DNA of 20,306 bases, taken from IMG/VR virus record IMGVR_UViG_3300017763_000281, positions 1-20,306 of that record, one strand, 5' to 3'. The stretch's first letter is position 1; every line of letters starts with the position of its first letter. The notes beneath the pieces are model-generated. The model had not been told where the DNA came from. It saw only the letters and a list, made by a program, of their open reading frames with translations, and did not search any database. The DNA comes from a virus. Below, one piece after another: positions 6,232 to 13,635 of this stretch. The translations under genes were made by a program, and so were the position numbers.

Positions 6232-6273
6232 ACTTTTTCTTTATTAAATTGTAGACAAATATAGGAGAATATA

Positions 6274-7194
6274 ATGGCTACAACAAGTACAAAAGTACAG
6301 GAACTGTACAACGATATCATATCTGATTTACAGGTTTTCTACAGCGACGCTGTATTAATCGATAACGCTCAGTTCCTCGCAAACAGATTCGATATTTCAG
6401 GCGAATCAGGTCATACAGTCCGTGTGCCAGTTACCAACGCATATACAGATGCGGCAGTAGTGGCAGAAGGCGGATCAATTATCGCTACACCAAGTGATTT
6501 TGACCCAATCTCAGTTGACATCGCAGTCAGCAAATACGGTGTAGGTTCAAATGTTAATAGTGAGGCTATGGAAGATGGCGGGATCGCAACAATTAGATCC
6601 AGTCTTTTAGCACGCCTATCCGGTGGACTAGCTCAGGCCGTAGATTTAGCAGGTTTTTCTGAAGCAGCCGCGGCTGGTGGTAACAGTACTATCAACCAAG
6701 ATGGTAATGCTACATTAAGTGGTTCCGGTAATGCGGTTAACCTAGTTATGGACAAATCAGCATTAGGAATGGCTATCAAAAGACAGCCAAGCACAGCAGT
6801 ATGGTATGATCCAGATTTGGATTTGAACCAATTCAGATCAAGTATCAGAGTGGGCTTCAAAGCAATTCCAAACGGAGATGCTACAACATTTGGTATCAGA
6901 AAATTAAATGATGTTACAACAATTGGTTCAGGCCAATTAACATTAACAGATTTCGCAAAATCTGTATCACATTTAAGAACTGGTAACTTCCCAGGAATGA
7001 ACGGAACAGGTATGTATGCGGCATTTATTTGCCCTTCTACGGAGCTATCAATTGCTTCTCAGCTAAATTCCGTCACACAAGCCACAATTGGTGATTTAAG
7101 TGATGTAGGTAACAGAGCGTTACTCACAGGTCTTATCGGACAAGCGGCTTCATGTGAATTCTACAGAAGTAACAATTTAGCACAGCCAGTCTAA
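6274..7194 (+). CDS. Major capsid protein (HK97 fold)
   Basis: 306 residues, the shell subunit. The pattern fits an HK97-type coat: an N-terminal helical segment (1-35), an extended loop region (45-75, GHTVRVPVTNAYTDAAVVAE), a spine-helix region with SKYGVGSNVNSEAMEDGG (86-103) followed by a long Ala/Leu-rich helix (105-135), and a beta-rich remainder. The codons are more even than in the surrounding small genes, as is common for highly expressed coat genes. AGGAG precedes ATG 6274 at good spacing. No separate decoration protein gene follows. Confidence 0.9.
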   Translation: MATTSTKVQELYNDIISDLQVFYSDAVLIDNAQFLANRFDISGESGHTVRVPVTNAYTDAAVVAEGGSIIATPSDFDPISVDIAVSKYGVGSNVNSEAMEDGGIATIRSSLLARLSGGLAQAVDLAGFSEAAAAGGNSTINQDGNATLSGSGNAVNLVMDKSALGMAIKRQPSTAVWYDPDLDLNQFRSSIRVGFKAIPNGDATTFGIRKLNDVTTIGSGQLTLTDFAKSVSHLRTGNFPGMNGTGMYAAFICPSTELSIASQLNSVTQATIGDLSDVGNRALLTGLIGQAASCEFYRSNNLAQPV

Positions 7195-7211
7195 TATAAC
7201 AGGGAGATATA

Positions 7212-7784
7212 ATGGCATTTATAACAGACGCAAGTAGTGATGTAATCAGCTTCGCTGAGTACACTGATGTAGTACAAGCAGATCAGAGAATCTTTGAAGA
7301 GAATCGCATAGTTATTCCTGAGGAATCAGGTTTCTTAACTGTACAGGACTTTATAGAAGATATTTTGGCTAAAAGTACTAACAGAATTCTGTTAAAATTG
7401 AAAGCAAGTAGTTGGTGGTTAAATTATAACAGTTATGTAAACAATTATGTAAGTGATATAAACAATTTACCCAGTATAAACCCAAATCTTATAGATCCGG
7501 GTAATTTGCAGGGTAGAAGAACTAACTTTACTCAATTATGCGTATTTCATGCCTTAAGCGAAAGCATTCTTCCACTAGTTGCAGATTTCGAAACAGAAAG
7601 CAATGATATCGTTAAAATTCAGTACTATGAGAAAAAATTCATGGATTTATACAACGAATTAATATCATTAGCAGATTGGTTCGATTATGATAATTCAGGC
7701 GTAGTTGACGCAGATGAAAAGATGACAACATATTTTCAGACTCGTAGAACACGCAGAAGAAATAGTATCGTGAGAGTAAGGTAA
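7212..7784 (+). CDS. Head-tail connector / adaptor-like protein with EF-hand loop
   Basis: 190 residues directly after the coat gene, where the head completion or adaptor protein sits. It is mostly helical, with WW and Tyr-rich stretches (65-85) and a strongly basic C-terminus (RRTRRRNSIVRVR, 178-190). Residues 158-169 are DYDNSGVVDADE, a complete 12-residue EF-hand calcium loop (D1, D3, S5, G6, V8, D9, E12), preceded by an amphipathic helix (139-157). Calcium binding would stabilise the subunit or its contacts, which is inference. The stop overlaps the next start (TAATG). The role is from position, as the sequence family is not recognised. Confidence 0.65.
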   Translation: MAFITDASSDVISFAEYTDVVQADQRIFEENRIVIPEESGFLTVQDFIEDILAKSTNRILLKLKASSWWLNYNSYVNNYVSDINNLPSINPNLIDPGNLQGRRTNFTQLCVFHALSESILPLVADFETESNDIVKIQYYEKKFMDLYNELISLADWFDYDNSGVVDADEKMTTYFQTRRTRRRNSIVRVR

Positions 7785-8176
7785 TGAGTATCAGAGATAA
7801 TCTTATTACCCAAATCACTACTAATTTAAGTGGTCATAGTCAATTTGGAATAAGCACAGAACTGCCGTTTAGCACTTCAGATACACCATTGTATATGAAG
7901 AATATGAGAACGGTGTTCGTGGATGAATTACAGGAAGATGTAACAGAATTGTATCCAGTACTGGATGGCAATGATGTTATGCAAACAGAGTCTACATGTG
8001 TAGCATATCTGGCAGTTGATGCAAAAAATCAGCCCACAGATATACAAACAGTGGTAGCAAATCTGCTAGTAGCAAGAAACGGTGTAACAGCCGGTATCCG
8101 TGCTAGTGATGTTACAACTGAGTTAGAAGATGATGTTATATTATATAATATAGAGTATAACTTTACAACTGTTTAA
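7784..8176 (+). CDS. Putative tail terminator / tail completion protein
   Basis: 130 residues between the connector-like gene and the tail tube gene, the slot of lambda gpU-type tail terminators that cap the tube and join it to the head. The start MSIRDNLITQITTNLSGH fits the N-terminal helix of such proteins, which is followed by beta strands and a helix (PTDIQTVVANLLVARNG). It is translationally coupled to the upstream gene through TAATG. It could instead be a neck stopper; the sequence alone does not settle which. Confidence 0.58.
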   Translation: MSIRDNLITQITTNLSGHSQFGISTELPFSTSDTPLYMKNMRTVFVDELQEDVTELYPVLDGNDVMQTESTCVAYLAVDAKNQPTDIQTVVANLLVARNGVTAGIRASDVTTELEDDVILYNIEYNFTTV

Positions 8177-8191
8177 TATTAGGAGAAAGAA

Positions 8192-8689
8192 ATGGCAGTA
8201 ATGAATGTAACAGACGGAAATCAAGTATTTCTAACTGTGATCGATGTCGCAACAGGTTCTTTAGCAAATGTACATCCAGGAACTGGAACGAATGGCCTAG
8301 TCATTCCAACAATTCAGGATGTAACATTAAATGCTTCGCCAAATACTGTTAGATATAGTACACTGGACTCACCGTCTAGTAGTGCTTTCACAACAGTAAA
8401 CGAGAACAGCCTATCACTCAACATGCTAGTTGATGATGAGGTGTTCTTTGGGTCGACAGTAGCAAATGCTGACAACCAAGTAGCGAATGTCGGACTTTTA
8501 GGTACTAGTATCGCAAAGACCGAGGTTTATTTCTCATTAACATTTGAAGGAACAGGTTCAGGTGCAAATTATGTCACTGGAAAAGGATTTATAGGTGGTT
8601 TAGCACCTACGAGTTCTATAGATAGTGCCGTGTTTATTTCACCGCTAGAGCTCACCATTAATGGAGAGATAACTAGATCAGCAGTATAA
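8192..8689 (+). CDS. Major tail tube protein
   Basis: 165 residues, all-beta in character, Thr/Ser/Gly/Asn-rich with almost no charged clusters. It lies directly upstream of the chaperone and tape-measure genes, as tail tube genes do. It would polymerise as rings around the tape measure to form the tube. Length and composition suit a gpV-like tube subunit lacking the extra C-terminal Ig domain. AGGAG precedes ATG 8192. A strong hairpin follows the gene, consistent with high expression relative to downstream genes. Confidence 0.74.
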   Translation: MAVMNVTDGNQVFLTVIDVATGSLANVHPGTGTNGLVIPTIQDVTLNASPNTVRYSTLDSPSSSAFTTVNENSLSLNMLVDDEVFFGSTVANADNQVANVGLLGTSIAKTEVYFSLTFEGTGSGANYVTGKGFIGGLAPTSSIDSAVFISPLELTINGEITRSAV

Positions 8690-8714
8690 CAATACTGATC
8701 CGTTATTAAAACAC

Positions 8715-8736
8715 GAAGTGCCCTCCGGGGCACTTC
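8715..8736 (+). terminator. Strong hairpin after tail tube gene (partial terminator or mRNA-stabilising)
   Basis: A perfect 9-bp stem, GAAGTGCCC (8715-8723) with GGGCACTTC (8728-8736), is closed by a TCCG tetraloop of the very stable UNCG class. Only ACTTTAA follows, so termination would be partial at best. Such an element between the tube and tape-measure genes would lower downstream expression or protect the upstream mRNA. CTCC (8723-8726) could also pair with the GGAG (8744-8747) of the next ribosome-binding site. Confidence 0.7.
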
Positions 8737-8752
8737 ACTTTAAGGAGTAACA

Positions 8753-9025
8753 ATGGCATATACAAAATTCTTAAGAGGGTTCAACTCAGAAGGAGTATGG
8801 ACTAAAGAAAGCAGAATGATCCGCGTAGACGAGAACGGTGTTATCCGTGAAGTAGATATGGATGAGTATGCAAAAGAACATGGTATAGATTTACCAGATG
8901 CAAAAAAATCTAAAAAAACGATAAATATAGATATAGAGGAAAAAGGATATGGAGATATGGAATCGACACACGCCTCAGGAAGTCCTGAAGAGCATGGAGA
9001 CGGAGATAGCGAAAGCACAGAATGA
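8753..9025 (+). CDS. Small acidic protein of unknown function (90 aa)
   Basis: 90 residues with AAGGAG before ATG 8753. The N-terminal part (FLRGFNSEGVWTKESRMIRV) is beta-like and the C-terminal third is acidic and low in complexity (EEHGDGDSESTE). It lies between tube and chaperone genes, so a tail-related accessory role is possible. The family is not recognised. Its last part overlaps the next gene in another frame. Confidence 0.6.
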   Translation: MAYTKFLRGFNSEGVWTKESRMIRVDENGVIREVDMDEYAKEHGIDLPDAKKSKKTINIDIEEKGYGDMESTHASGSPEEHGDGDSESTE

Positions 9026-9134
9026 ATTAAGATGTGCTTATAAAGATGTTGAGAAAGCATCTAAAAGAATAGCATTTACATTAAGTGCTGTTCACAATTT
9101 GAAAGAAAGATTAGATAAAGATATACAGGAGTAA
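8949..9134 (+). CDS. Small coiled-coil protein of unknown function (61 aa, or 46 aa from 8994)
   Basis: The frame opens at ATG 8949 (61 residues), with a second ATG at 8994 (46 residues, beginning METEIAKAQNELRCAYKDVE). Most of it is one amphipathic, coiled-coil-like helix. AAAAGGA just before 8949 is very close to the start, while GAAGAG precedes 8994. The first 15 residues of the long form look less protein-like, and that part overlaps the end of the acidic gene, so 8994 may be the true start. It ends 4 bases before the chaperone gene. Function unknown. Confidence 0.5.
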   Translation: MEIWNRHTPQEVLKSMETEIAKAQNELRCAYKDVEKASKRIAFTLSAVHNLKERLDKDIQE

Positions 9135-9138
9135 AGAT

Positions 9139-9438
9139 ATGCAACTTTCAGAATTAAGTAAAAAACCTCAACTAACAAAGTTGACAATAGACAAACCAGA
9201 ACTAGTAGAAAAATATGGTGAAGAGCTGGACTTCTTTATGTATGACAGACAACCATTACATGTTTTCAGCAAAATAGCAAAAAGTTCTAAATCCGAAGAC
9301 ATCGCAGAATACCTAGAAATATTAAAAGATACTGTACTCAACGAGGCAGGCGAACCAGTTATGACTGAAGAAAACATTCTGCCATTAGATTTAATGACAG
9401 AGGCTATGGCACTAATAGGTGCCCAGATGGGAAAGTAA
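9139..9438 (+). CDS. Tail assembly chaperone, short form (G-like)
   Basis: 99 residues, the counterpart of lambda gpG, which binds the tape measure and recruits tube subunits during tail assembly. It starts after AGGAG at good spacing. It is mostly helical, with acidic patches, and ends ALIGAQMGK directly on a GGGAAAG slippery site next to the stop codon. The family is defined more by position, size and the frameshift than by sequence. The gene lies upstream of the tape measure as in lambda. Confidence 0.82.
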   Translation: MQLSELSKKPQLTKLTIDKPELVEKYGEELDFFMYDRQPLHVFSKIAKSSKSEDIAEYLEILKDTVLNEAGEPVMTEENILPLDLMTEAMALIGAQMGK

Positions 9439-9698
9439 CAAGCCATATTATAAATGAAAAGGATGAAGACACCAGATTCCTGCTACTAGTAGATTGCTTG
9501 GCAAAAGAATACAGTAAATTGCCTAGCGAAATATTAGCCAAGGCTGATACATTTGATATGTTGGTGTATGATGTAAGTACAACATACCAACAGCATGTAC
9601 GCAAAAAGGCTAACAAAGAGGCACCCAGTATGTCCAGTATGGATACAACCGGGCTAAACGATTTAAGTGAAAAGTATTATGGCAAAAGCATCAGTTAA
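9139..9698 (+). CDS. Tail assembly chaperone, frameshifted long form (G-T-like)
   Basis: A -1 slip on GGGAAAG (9429-9435) moves ribosomes into the frame that stays open from 9369 to the stop at 9696-9698. This gives a 186-residue product: 99 shared residues, then 87 more starting VTSHIINEKDEDTRFLLL. In lambda the longer form carries the T domain that contacts the tube protein, and the correct ratio of the two forms is needed for tails. The extension has no good start of its own (TTG 9498 lacks a clear ribosome-binding site), which supports frameshifting. The next gene overlaps its last 20 bases. Confidence 0.82.
9429..9435 (+). other. Programmed -1 frameshift site GGGAAAG
   Basis: Read in the short-form frame as G GGA AAG followed directly by TAA, this is the X XXY YYZ phase needed for simultaneous tRNA slippage, and it is the same heptamer used by lambda G/T. 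AGGTG (9417-9421), 7 bases upstream, could act as an internal Shine-Dalgarno stimulator. No clear downstream pseudoknot is seen. Confidence 0.85.
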
Positions 9699-9987
9699 AG
9701 TAAGTAAAAAGGATTTGATTAAGTTGCAGAAGCAAATTAACAAAGCAATAGATACTTCTACGGAAGAAACATACGAATTCTTTAAGAAAAAGACTCCTGT
9801 AAAAGGTGGTAATGCTAGGCGTAATACAAAATACAAAGAAAGATCTACAAAAACAAGTATTATAGGTGATTATCCTTATTCAGGCAGACTGGATGAGGGT
9901 TATAGTAAACAAGCACCCAGAGGTATGACTAAACCCAGTCTCCGTGAGCTGGAAAAGGTTATTACAAAACAATTTAGGAAAATATAA
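9679..9987 (+). CDS. Small basic tail protein, HK97 gp10-like or minor tail Z-like
   Basis: 102 residues from ATG 9679; a GTG at 9667 would add four residues but has no better ribosome-binding site. The protein is very basic (KKDLIKLQKQINKAI near the start, KQFRKI at the end). The middle, FFKKKTPVKGGNARRN, followed by SIIGDYPYSGRLDEGYSKQAP, recalls gp10/gpZ-type proteins, which often carry a 'P(V)..G.LR.S...Y...ledGt' arrangement. Such proteins usually lie between connector and tail terminator, so the position between chaperone and tape measure is unusual. It overlaps the chaperone by 20 bases and the tape measure start by TAATG. Confidence 0.55.
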   Translation: MAKASVKVSKKDLIKLQKQINKAIDTSTEETYEFFKKKTPVKGGNARRNTKYKERSTKTSIIGDYPYSGRLDEGYSKQAPRGMTKPSLRELEKVITKQFRKI

Positions 9988-12299
9988 TGGCAAAAATAGA
10001 TGCACAATTAGTTCTAGATACTAAACAAGCCAAAAAAGGTATAGATTCGTTAAAAGGAGCATTCAAAGGATTGGTTGCCGCGGCATCTATACAACAATTT
10101 GTTTCATTAGGTGATGAATTTACACAGATTACCAACAGATTAAAATCAGTAAGTAATAGTACAGAAGAAGCCAGTAGTGCATTTAATTTAGTTAAAAAGG
10201 TAGCAGGAGAGACCAGAAGTGGACTGGGTCCAGTTGCAGATCTATTTACAGATTTAACTATTGCCACAGAGGAAATGGGTTTAAGCCAGCAAAGAGTAGC
10301 CGATGTTGCAGGCACATTCAGTAAAGCCTTAAAAATATCAGGTGCAGATGCAAACGCAAGTAGTGGTGCTATCAGACAGTTCGGTCAAGCATTAGCAAGT
10401 GGTGTGTTGCGTGGTGATGAATTTAACAGCATAATGGAAGCCAACCCGGCGTTCATGCGTGAAATAGCAAAAGCATTAGAGGTAAATGTTGGCCAATTAA
10501 GAAAGATGGCTGCAGAAGGCCAATTAACATCAGATGTTTTAGTTAAAGCCACAGAAGAAATAGGTGGTGCTATTGATGAAGATTTTGGTAAAACAGTAGC
10601 CACAGTTGGTGAAAGTATTACAAACCTCAGAAATAACTTTATAGAATTTATAGGTAAAATACAGGAAAAAACAGGTGTATTTACTTTAATGAGTAATGCC
10701 ATTAATGCAGTAGCAGACAACTTAAACATAGTAGTAGCCATATTAGCCGCCGCATTTGGTGCCGCGATTGTAGGACAAATTATAACAGTCACTAAAGGTA
10801 TTATAGCATTAGGTAAGTCATTCCAGGGTGCGGCAAAAGGTGCCGCTATAATGCAAGCCATTATAGGTGGTCCAGCCGGTGTAGCCAAAGTGTTAGGTGG
10901 ACTTGTAGCAGGTGGTGGTGCATTATACTTAATGGACCAGATGTTCGAAGACACAGCAGAAAGCACAGACAAGATCAATAAAGAATTAGATGATGCGGCA
11001 AAAAATGCAAAAGATCTTGAAGGATCAGGAAAAAAAGCATTAGAACAAAGTAAAGAACAAGTACAAGCAGAAAAAGATGCCAAAACAGCACGAGATGAAG
11101 CCGCAAGAATACTAGAAAACCAATTAGAAGATTATAAAGCAATATCAGCCGAATTAGAAGTAGGCAGAGCAGAATTTGAAGCACAACTAGGTTTACAAAA
11201 CGATTTATTAGTTGCAAGTGATGTACAAAAACAAGTTATAAAAGATATAGCAGATATAGAATCAGATAGAGCAGATGAATTAAGAAATCTAGCCTCTTTA
11301 ACAAAAATTGATGCTGATGACAGATTAACTAAAGAAAAAGAAATTAATGATGAATATGATCAAAGAATAGATTTAATCAAAAAACAATCACAAGCACAAA
11401 TGACAAGTGCTACAAATACTTTAATTGTAGGTATGTTCGAGGAGCAATTAGATGCCGCAAAGGCTTTTTCGGATCAATTACAATTACTTAAAAGAGTACA
11501 ATCTGGTGCTACAGAGGAATCTATAAGAAATTATCAGGAAGAAAATACAGCACTCAGAGAGTACGAAAGTCAACGCAGAGAAATAATGAAGAAATTCTTT
11601 GGTGATGATAAAGACTTTATGAATCCAGTCACTAGAAAAAGCCTTTATAATCAGTTAAGTGATGTAGATAAACAAGGTTATGATAATCAATTGGATGCCG
11701 CAGAAGAATATTATACATCATTTATAATGCTGTTAAAACAATTCCAGATAGAACGACAAACATTAGAAGATGCTGGTAGAGAAACAACTTTTGGACAAGG
11801 ATTTGCAGAACAATTTAAGGAATTCGAAAAAAATCTAAAAGATATGGCATCATATGGAGCAAATATATTTAACACAATGACACAAGGTTGGGAAAATGCA
11901 TTCGTTAAATTCGCAGAAACAGGTAAATTATCATTTAAGGATTTATTCAAAACATTAATGACAGAAATTATTAAAATGATGGCAAACAAATTGTTCCTAG
12001 CACTCTTTATGCCAGGATCAGGAGTATTTGGTTCATTATTTGCAGGCTTCTTTAACAATGGTGGATCAATACCAGCAGGCAAGATAGGCATCGCAGGCGA
12101 AAACGGCCCCGAAATCGTAAAAGGGCCAGGAACAGTTATCAGTACCAGAGATTCAGCACAAATGCTGGGTGGTGGTGTAACTAATGTATACTATAGAATA
12201 GAGGCTACGGATCCTGCCTCATTCCAAGCTCAGGTTGCCAGAGATCCAGAATTTATATATAATGTCACTAGAGCAGGTGCCAGAAGAATACCAGGATAG
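9987..12299 (+). CDS. Tail tape measure protein (lambda gpH-like)
   Basis: 770 residues. It sets tail length and occupies the tube before DNA ejection. Residues 131-185 (containing ALASGVLRGDEFNSIMEANP and VNVGQLRKMAAEGQLTSDVL) match the conserved N-terminal tape-measure block of lambda-like phages. Hydrophobic segments at about 246-269 and 286-317 may insert in the host inner membrane. Residues 330-640 are a long charged helical region (Lys/Glu/Gln-rich). The C-terminal motif GGSIPAGKIGIAGENGPE (692-709) is typical of this family. At the usual 0.15 nm per residue, a tail of up to about 115 nm is expected. No internal peptidase or lysozyme motif is seen. Translation is coupled to the upstream gene. 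Confidence 0.95.
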   Translation: MAKIDAQLVLDTKQAKKGIDSLKGAFKGLVAAASIQQFVSLGDEFTQITNRLKSVSNSTEEASSAFNLVKKVAGETRSGLGPVADLFTDLTIATEEMGLSQQRVADVAGTFSKALKISGADANASSGAIRQFGQALASGVLRGDEFNSIMEANPAFMREIAKALEVNVGQLRKMAAEGQLTSDVLVKATEEIGGAIDEDFGKTVATVGESITNLRNNFIEFIGKIQEKTGVFTLMSNAINAVADNLNIVVAILAAAFGAAIVGQIITVTKGIIALGKSFQGAAKGAAIMQAIIGGPAGVAKVLGGLVAGGGALYLMDQMFEDTAESTDKINKELDDAAKNAKDLEGSGKKALEQSKEQVQAEKDAKTARDEAARILENQLEDYKAISAELEVGRAEFEAQLGLQNDLLVASDVQKQVIKDIADIESDRADELRNLASLTKIDADDRLTKEKEINDEYDQRIDLIKKQSQAQMTSATNTLIVGMFEEQLDAAKAFSDQLQLLKRVQSGATEESIRNYQEENTALREYESQRREIMKKFFGDDKDFMNPVTRKSLYNQLSDVDKQGYDNQLDAAEEYYTSFIMLLKQFQIERQTLEDAGRETTFGQGFAEQFKEFEKNLKDMASYGANIFNTMTQGWENAFVKFAETGKLSFKDLFKTLMTEIIKMMANKLFLALFMPGSGVFGSLFAGFFNNGGSIPAGKIGIAGENGPEIVKGPGTVISTRDSAQMLGGGVTNVYYRIEATDPASFQAQVARDPEFIYNVTRAGARRIPG

Positions 12300-12307
12300 G
12301 AGAAACA

Positions 12308-12964
12308 ATGAGTCTACAAACAATTATAGATAATGCAACATATTTAGACATAGATATACGCAAACAATCTGGCAGTACACTGAGCAGAAGTGGGCATTAT
12401 AAAACAGCAGACAGAAATGTAAATGTTTATTCATTCAAGGTGGGTATGCACGAAGGTTTAACATACAGCACAAACCGTGGTGTTATACAAGACATTTATA
12501 CCACAGGTGCTACAAACGAGAGTAATATAAGTCTTAACAATAATAGCAATATGAATTACTTAACAGCATATCAGGGAGATATATCTGGTGCAGAATTAAA
12601 TAATATTTCTGTAAATGGTGTATTTGGTGCAGAGATCTATATAGACCAAACAAGTGCTACAGGTAGTGGCACACTATTTAAGAAAGGTGACTTTATACAA
12701 CCCAAAGGTAATACTGATACATACAGATATCCTTATCAGGTAACTTCAGATGTTGCATTTAACAGCAGTAGTAGTAATACAACAGTAAGTGTACACAGAC
12801 CCGTTCTAAGCCAGTCTGGCGTTGCCTTAACAAGCGGTGGTATAAAAGTAGGTAAGGATGTAAGATGGCATGTTAAAATGTTAACATTACCAGAATACAG
12901 TATAGTACCACACGACAGAGTAGCATTTAGCGATGACTTTACACTGATAGAGGTTATTACATAA
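12308..12964 (+). CDS. Minor tail protein, distal-tail position
   Basis: 218 residues following the tape measure, where lambda gpM-type or distal tail (Dit-like) proteins are encoded. The character is beta-rich, with SRSGHYKTADRNVNVYSFKV (27-46), a segment around LFKKGDFIQPKGNTDTYRYPY (123-143) and VHRPVLSQSG. The end, HDRVAFSDDFTLIEVI, recalls a family of minor tail proteins in tailed marine and enterobacterial phages. This is recognition from memory of the pattern, not a search. AGGAG precedes the ATG. Its stop overlaps the next start (TAATG). Confidence 0.6.
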   Translation: MSLQTIIDNATYLDIDIRKQSGSTLSRSGHYKTADRNVNVYSFKVGMHEGLTYSTNRGVIQDIYTTGATNESNISLNNNSNMNYLTAYQGDISGAELNNISVNGVFGAEIYIDQTSATGSGTLFKKGDFIQPKGNTDTYRYPYQVTSDVAFNSSSSNTTVSVHRPVLSQSGVALTSGGIKVGKDVRWHVKMLTLPEYSIVPHDRVAFSDDFTLIEVIT

Positions 12965-13635
12965 TGGCAACAACTATAACATCTGTACAAGACCAGCACA
13001 TCAGCAGTTGTCTGCTTATAGATCTCACATTAGATGGTACCACATACTACCTGAGTAGTGCTTATAAGCCAGTCACATACAATACAAATACCTACACAGA
13101 GTTAGGTTCTTTTCTGAGTGTGAATGACTTTACAGAAGACATAAAAACAACAAATGGTGATATCAGTCTCACATTAAGTGGTATACCCAGCGAACAAGAT
13201 TATTTAAGTTCAATACTAACCACAAAAATTAAAGGTGGTAATGTGTTTATTCGTAGAGGTTTCTATAATATCACTACACACGAATTAGATACAACTCAGG
13301 TATTCACAAGATTTGCAGGAGTTATAACTAACTTCGTTATACAGGAAGACTTTACACCAGGTGCAGTACTACAAAATAGTGTAACAGTTACCTGTGCTAG
13401 TATAACATCAATATTAGAGAACAGAATAAGTGGACAGCGAACAAATCCAGAAGACAGAAAGAGATTGTTCCCTAACGATTTGGTATTTGACAGAGTGCCA
13501 CTATTATATAACATAGCATTTGATTTTGGTAAAGAATATAATTCAGGCGGTGGCGGAGGCTACGGCGGAGGCGGTGGCGGTGGAGGCCGTGGTGGCGGAG
13601 GCCGTAATCGTAGACAGGCTACAATAGAAAAATAA
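12964..13635 (+). CDS. Minor tail protein (gpL/hub-like position) with Gly-rich C-terminus
   Basis: 223 residues, second gene after the tape measure, in the slot of lambda gpL or baseplate-hub proteins that link tube and tip. Residues 1-180 are beta-rich, with DISLTLSGIP and FAGVITNFVIQEDFTPG stretches and TVTCASITSILENRISGQRT, a pattern seen in tail-tip proteins of this position. Residues 195-214 are GGGGGYGGGGGGGGRGGGGR, then NRRQATIEK, a flexible glycine/arginine tail. The tail is coded with GGC/GGA and CGT while the rest uses AGA for Arg, so it may be a later addition. The stop overlaps the next start (TAATG). Confidence 0.6.
   Translation: MATTITSVQDQHISSCLLIDLTLDGTTYYLSSAYKPVTYNTNTYTELGSFLSVNDFTEDIKTTNGDISLTLSGIPSEQDYLSSILTTKIKGGNVFIRRGFYNITTHELDTTQVFTRFAGVITNFVIQEDFTPGAVLQNSVTVTCASITSILENRISGQRTNPEDRKRLFPNDLVFDRVPLLYNIAFDFGKEYNSGGGGGYGGGGGGGGRGGGGRNRRQATIEK

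Noticed and set aside
6217-6245. Possible terminator between scaffold and coat genes
   Set aside because: AGCC/GGCT gives only a 4-bp stem and the T-rich run starts 5 bases later. Too weak, and a stop before the coat gene makes little sense.
8926-8939. Further copy of the ATAAATA promoter motif
   Set aside because: ACGATAAATATAG lies inside a coding region, lacks the AAAAGG half and the TAC end, and precedes no operon boundary.
10385-11083. Minus-strand open frame of 232 codons inside the tape measure
   Set aside because: It is Ala/Ser/Pro-rich, a shadow of the Ala/Gly-rich tape measure region, with no supporting signals.
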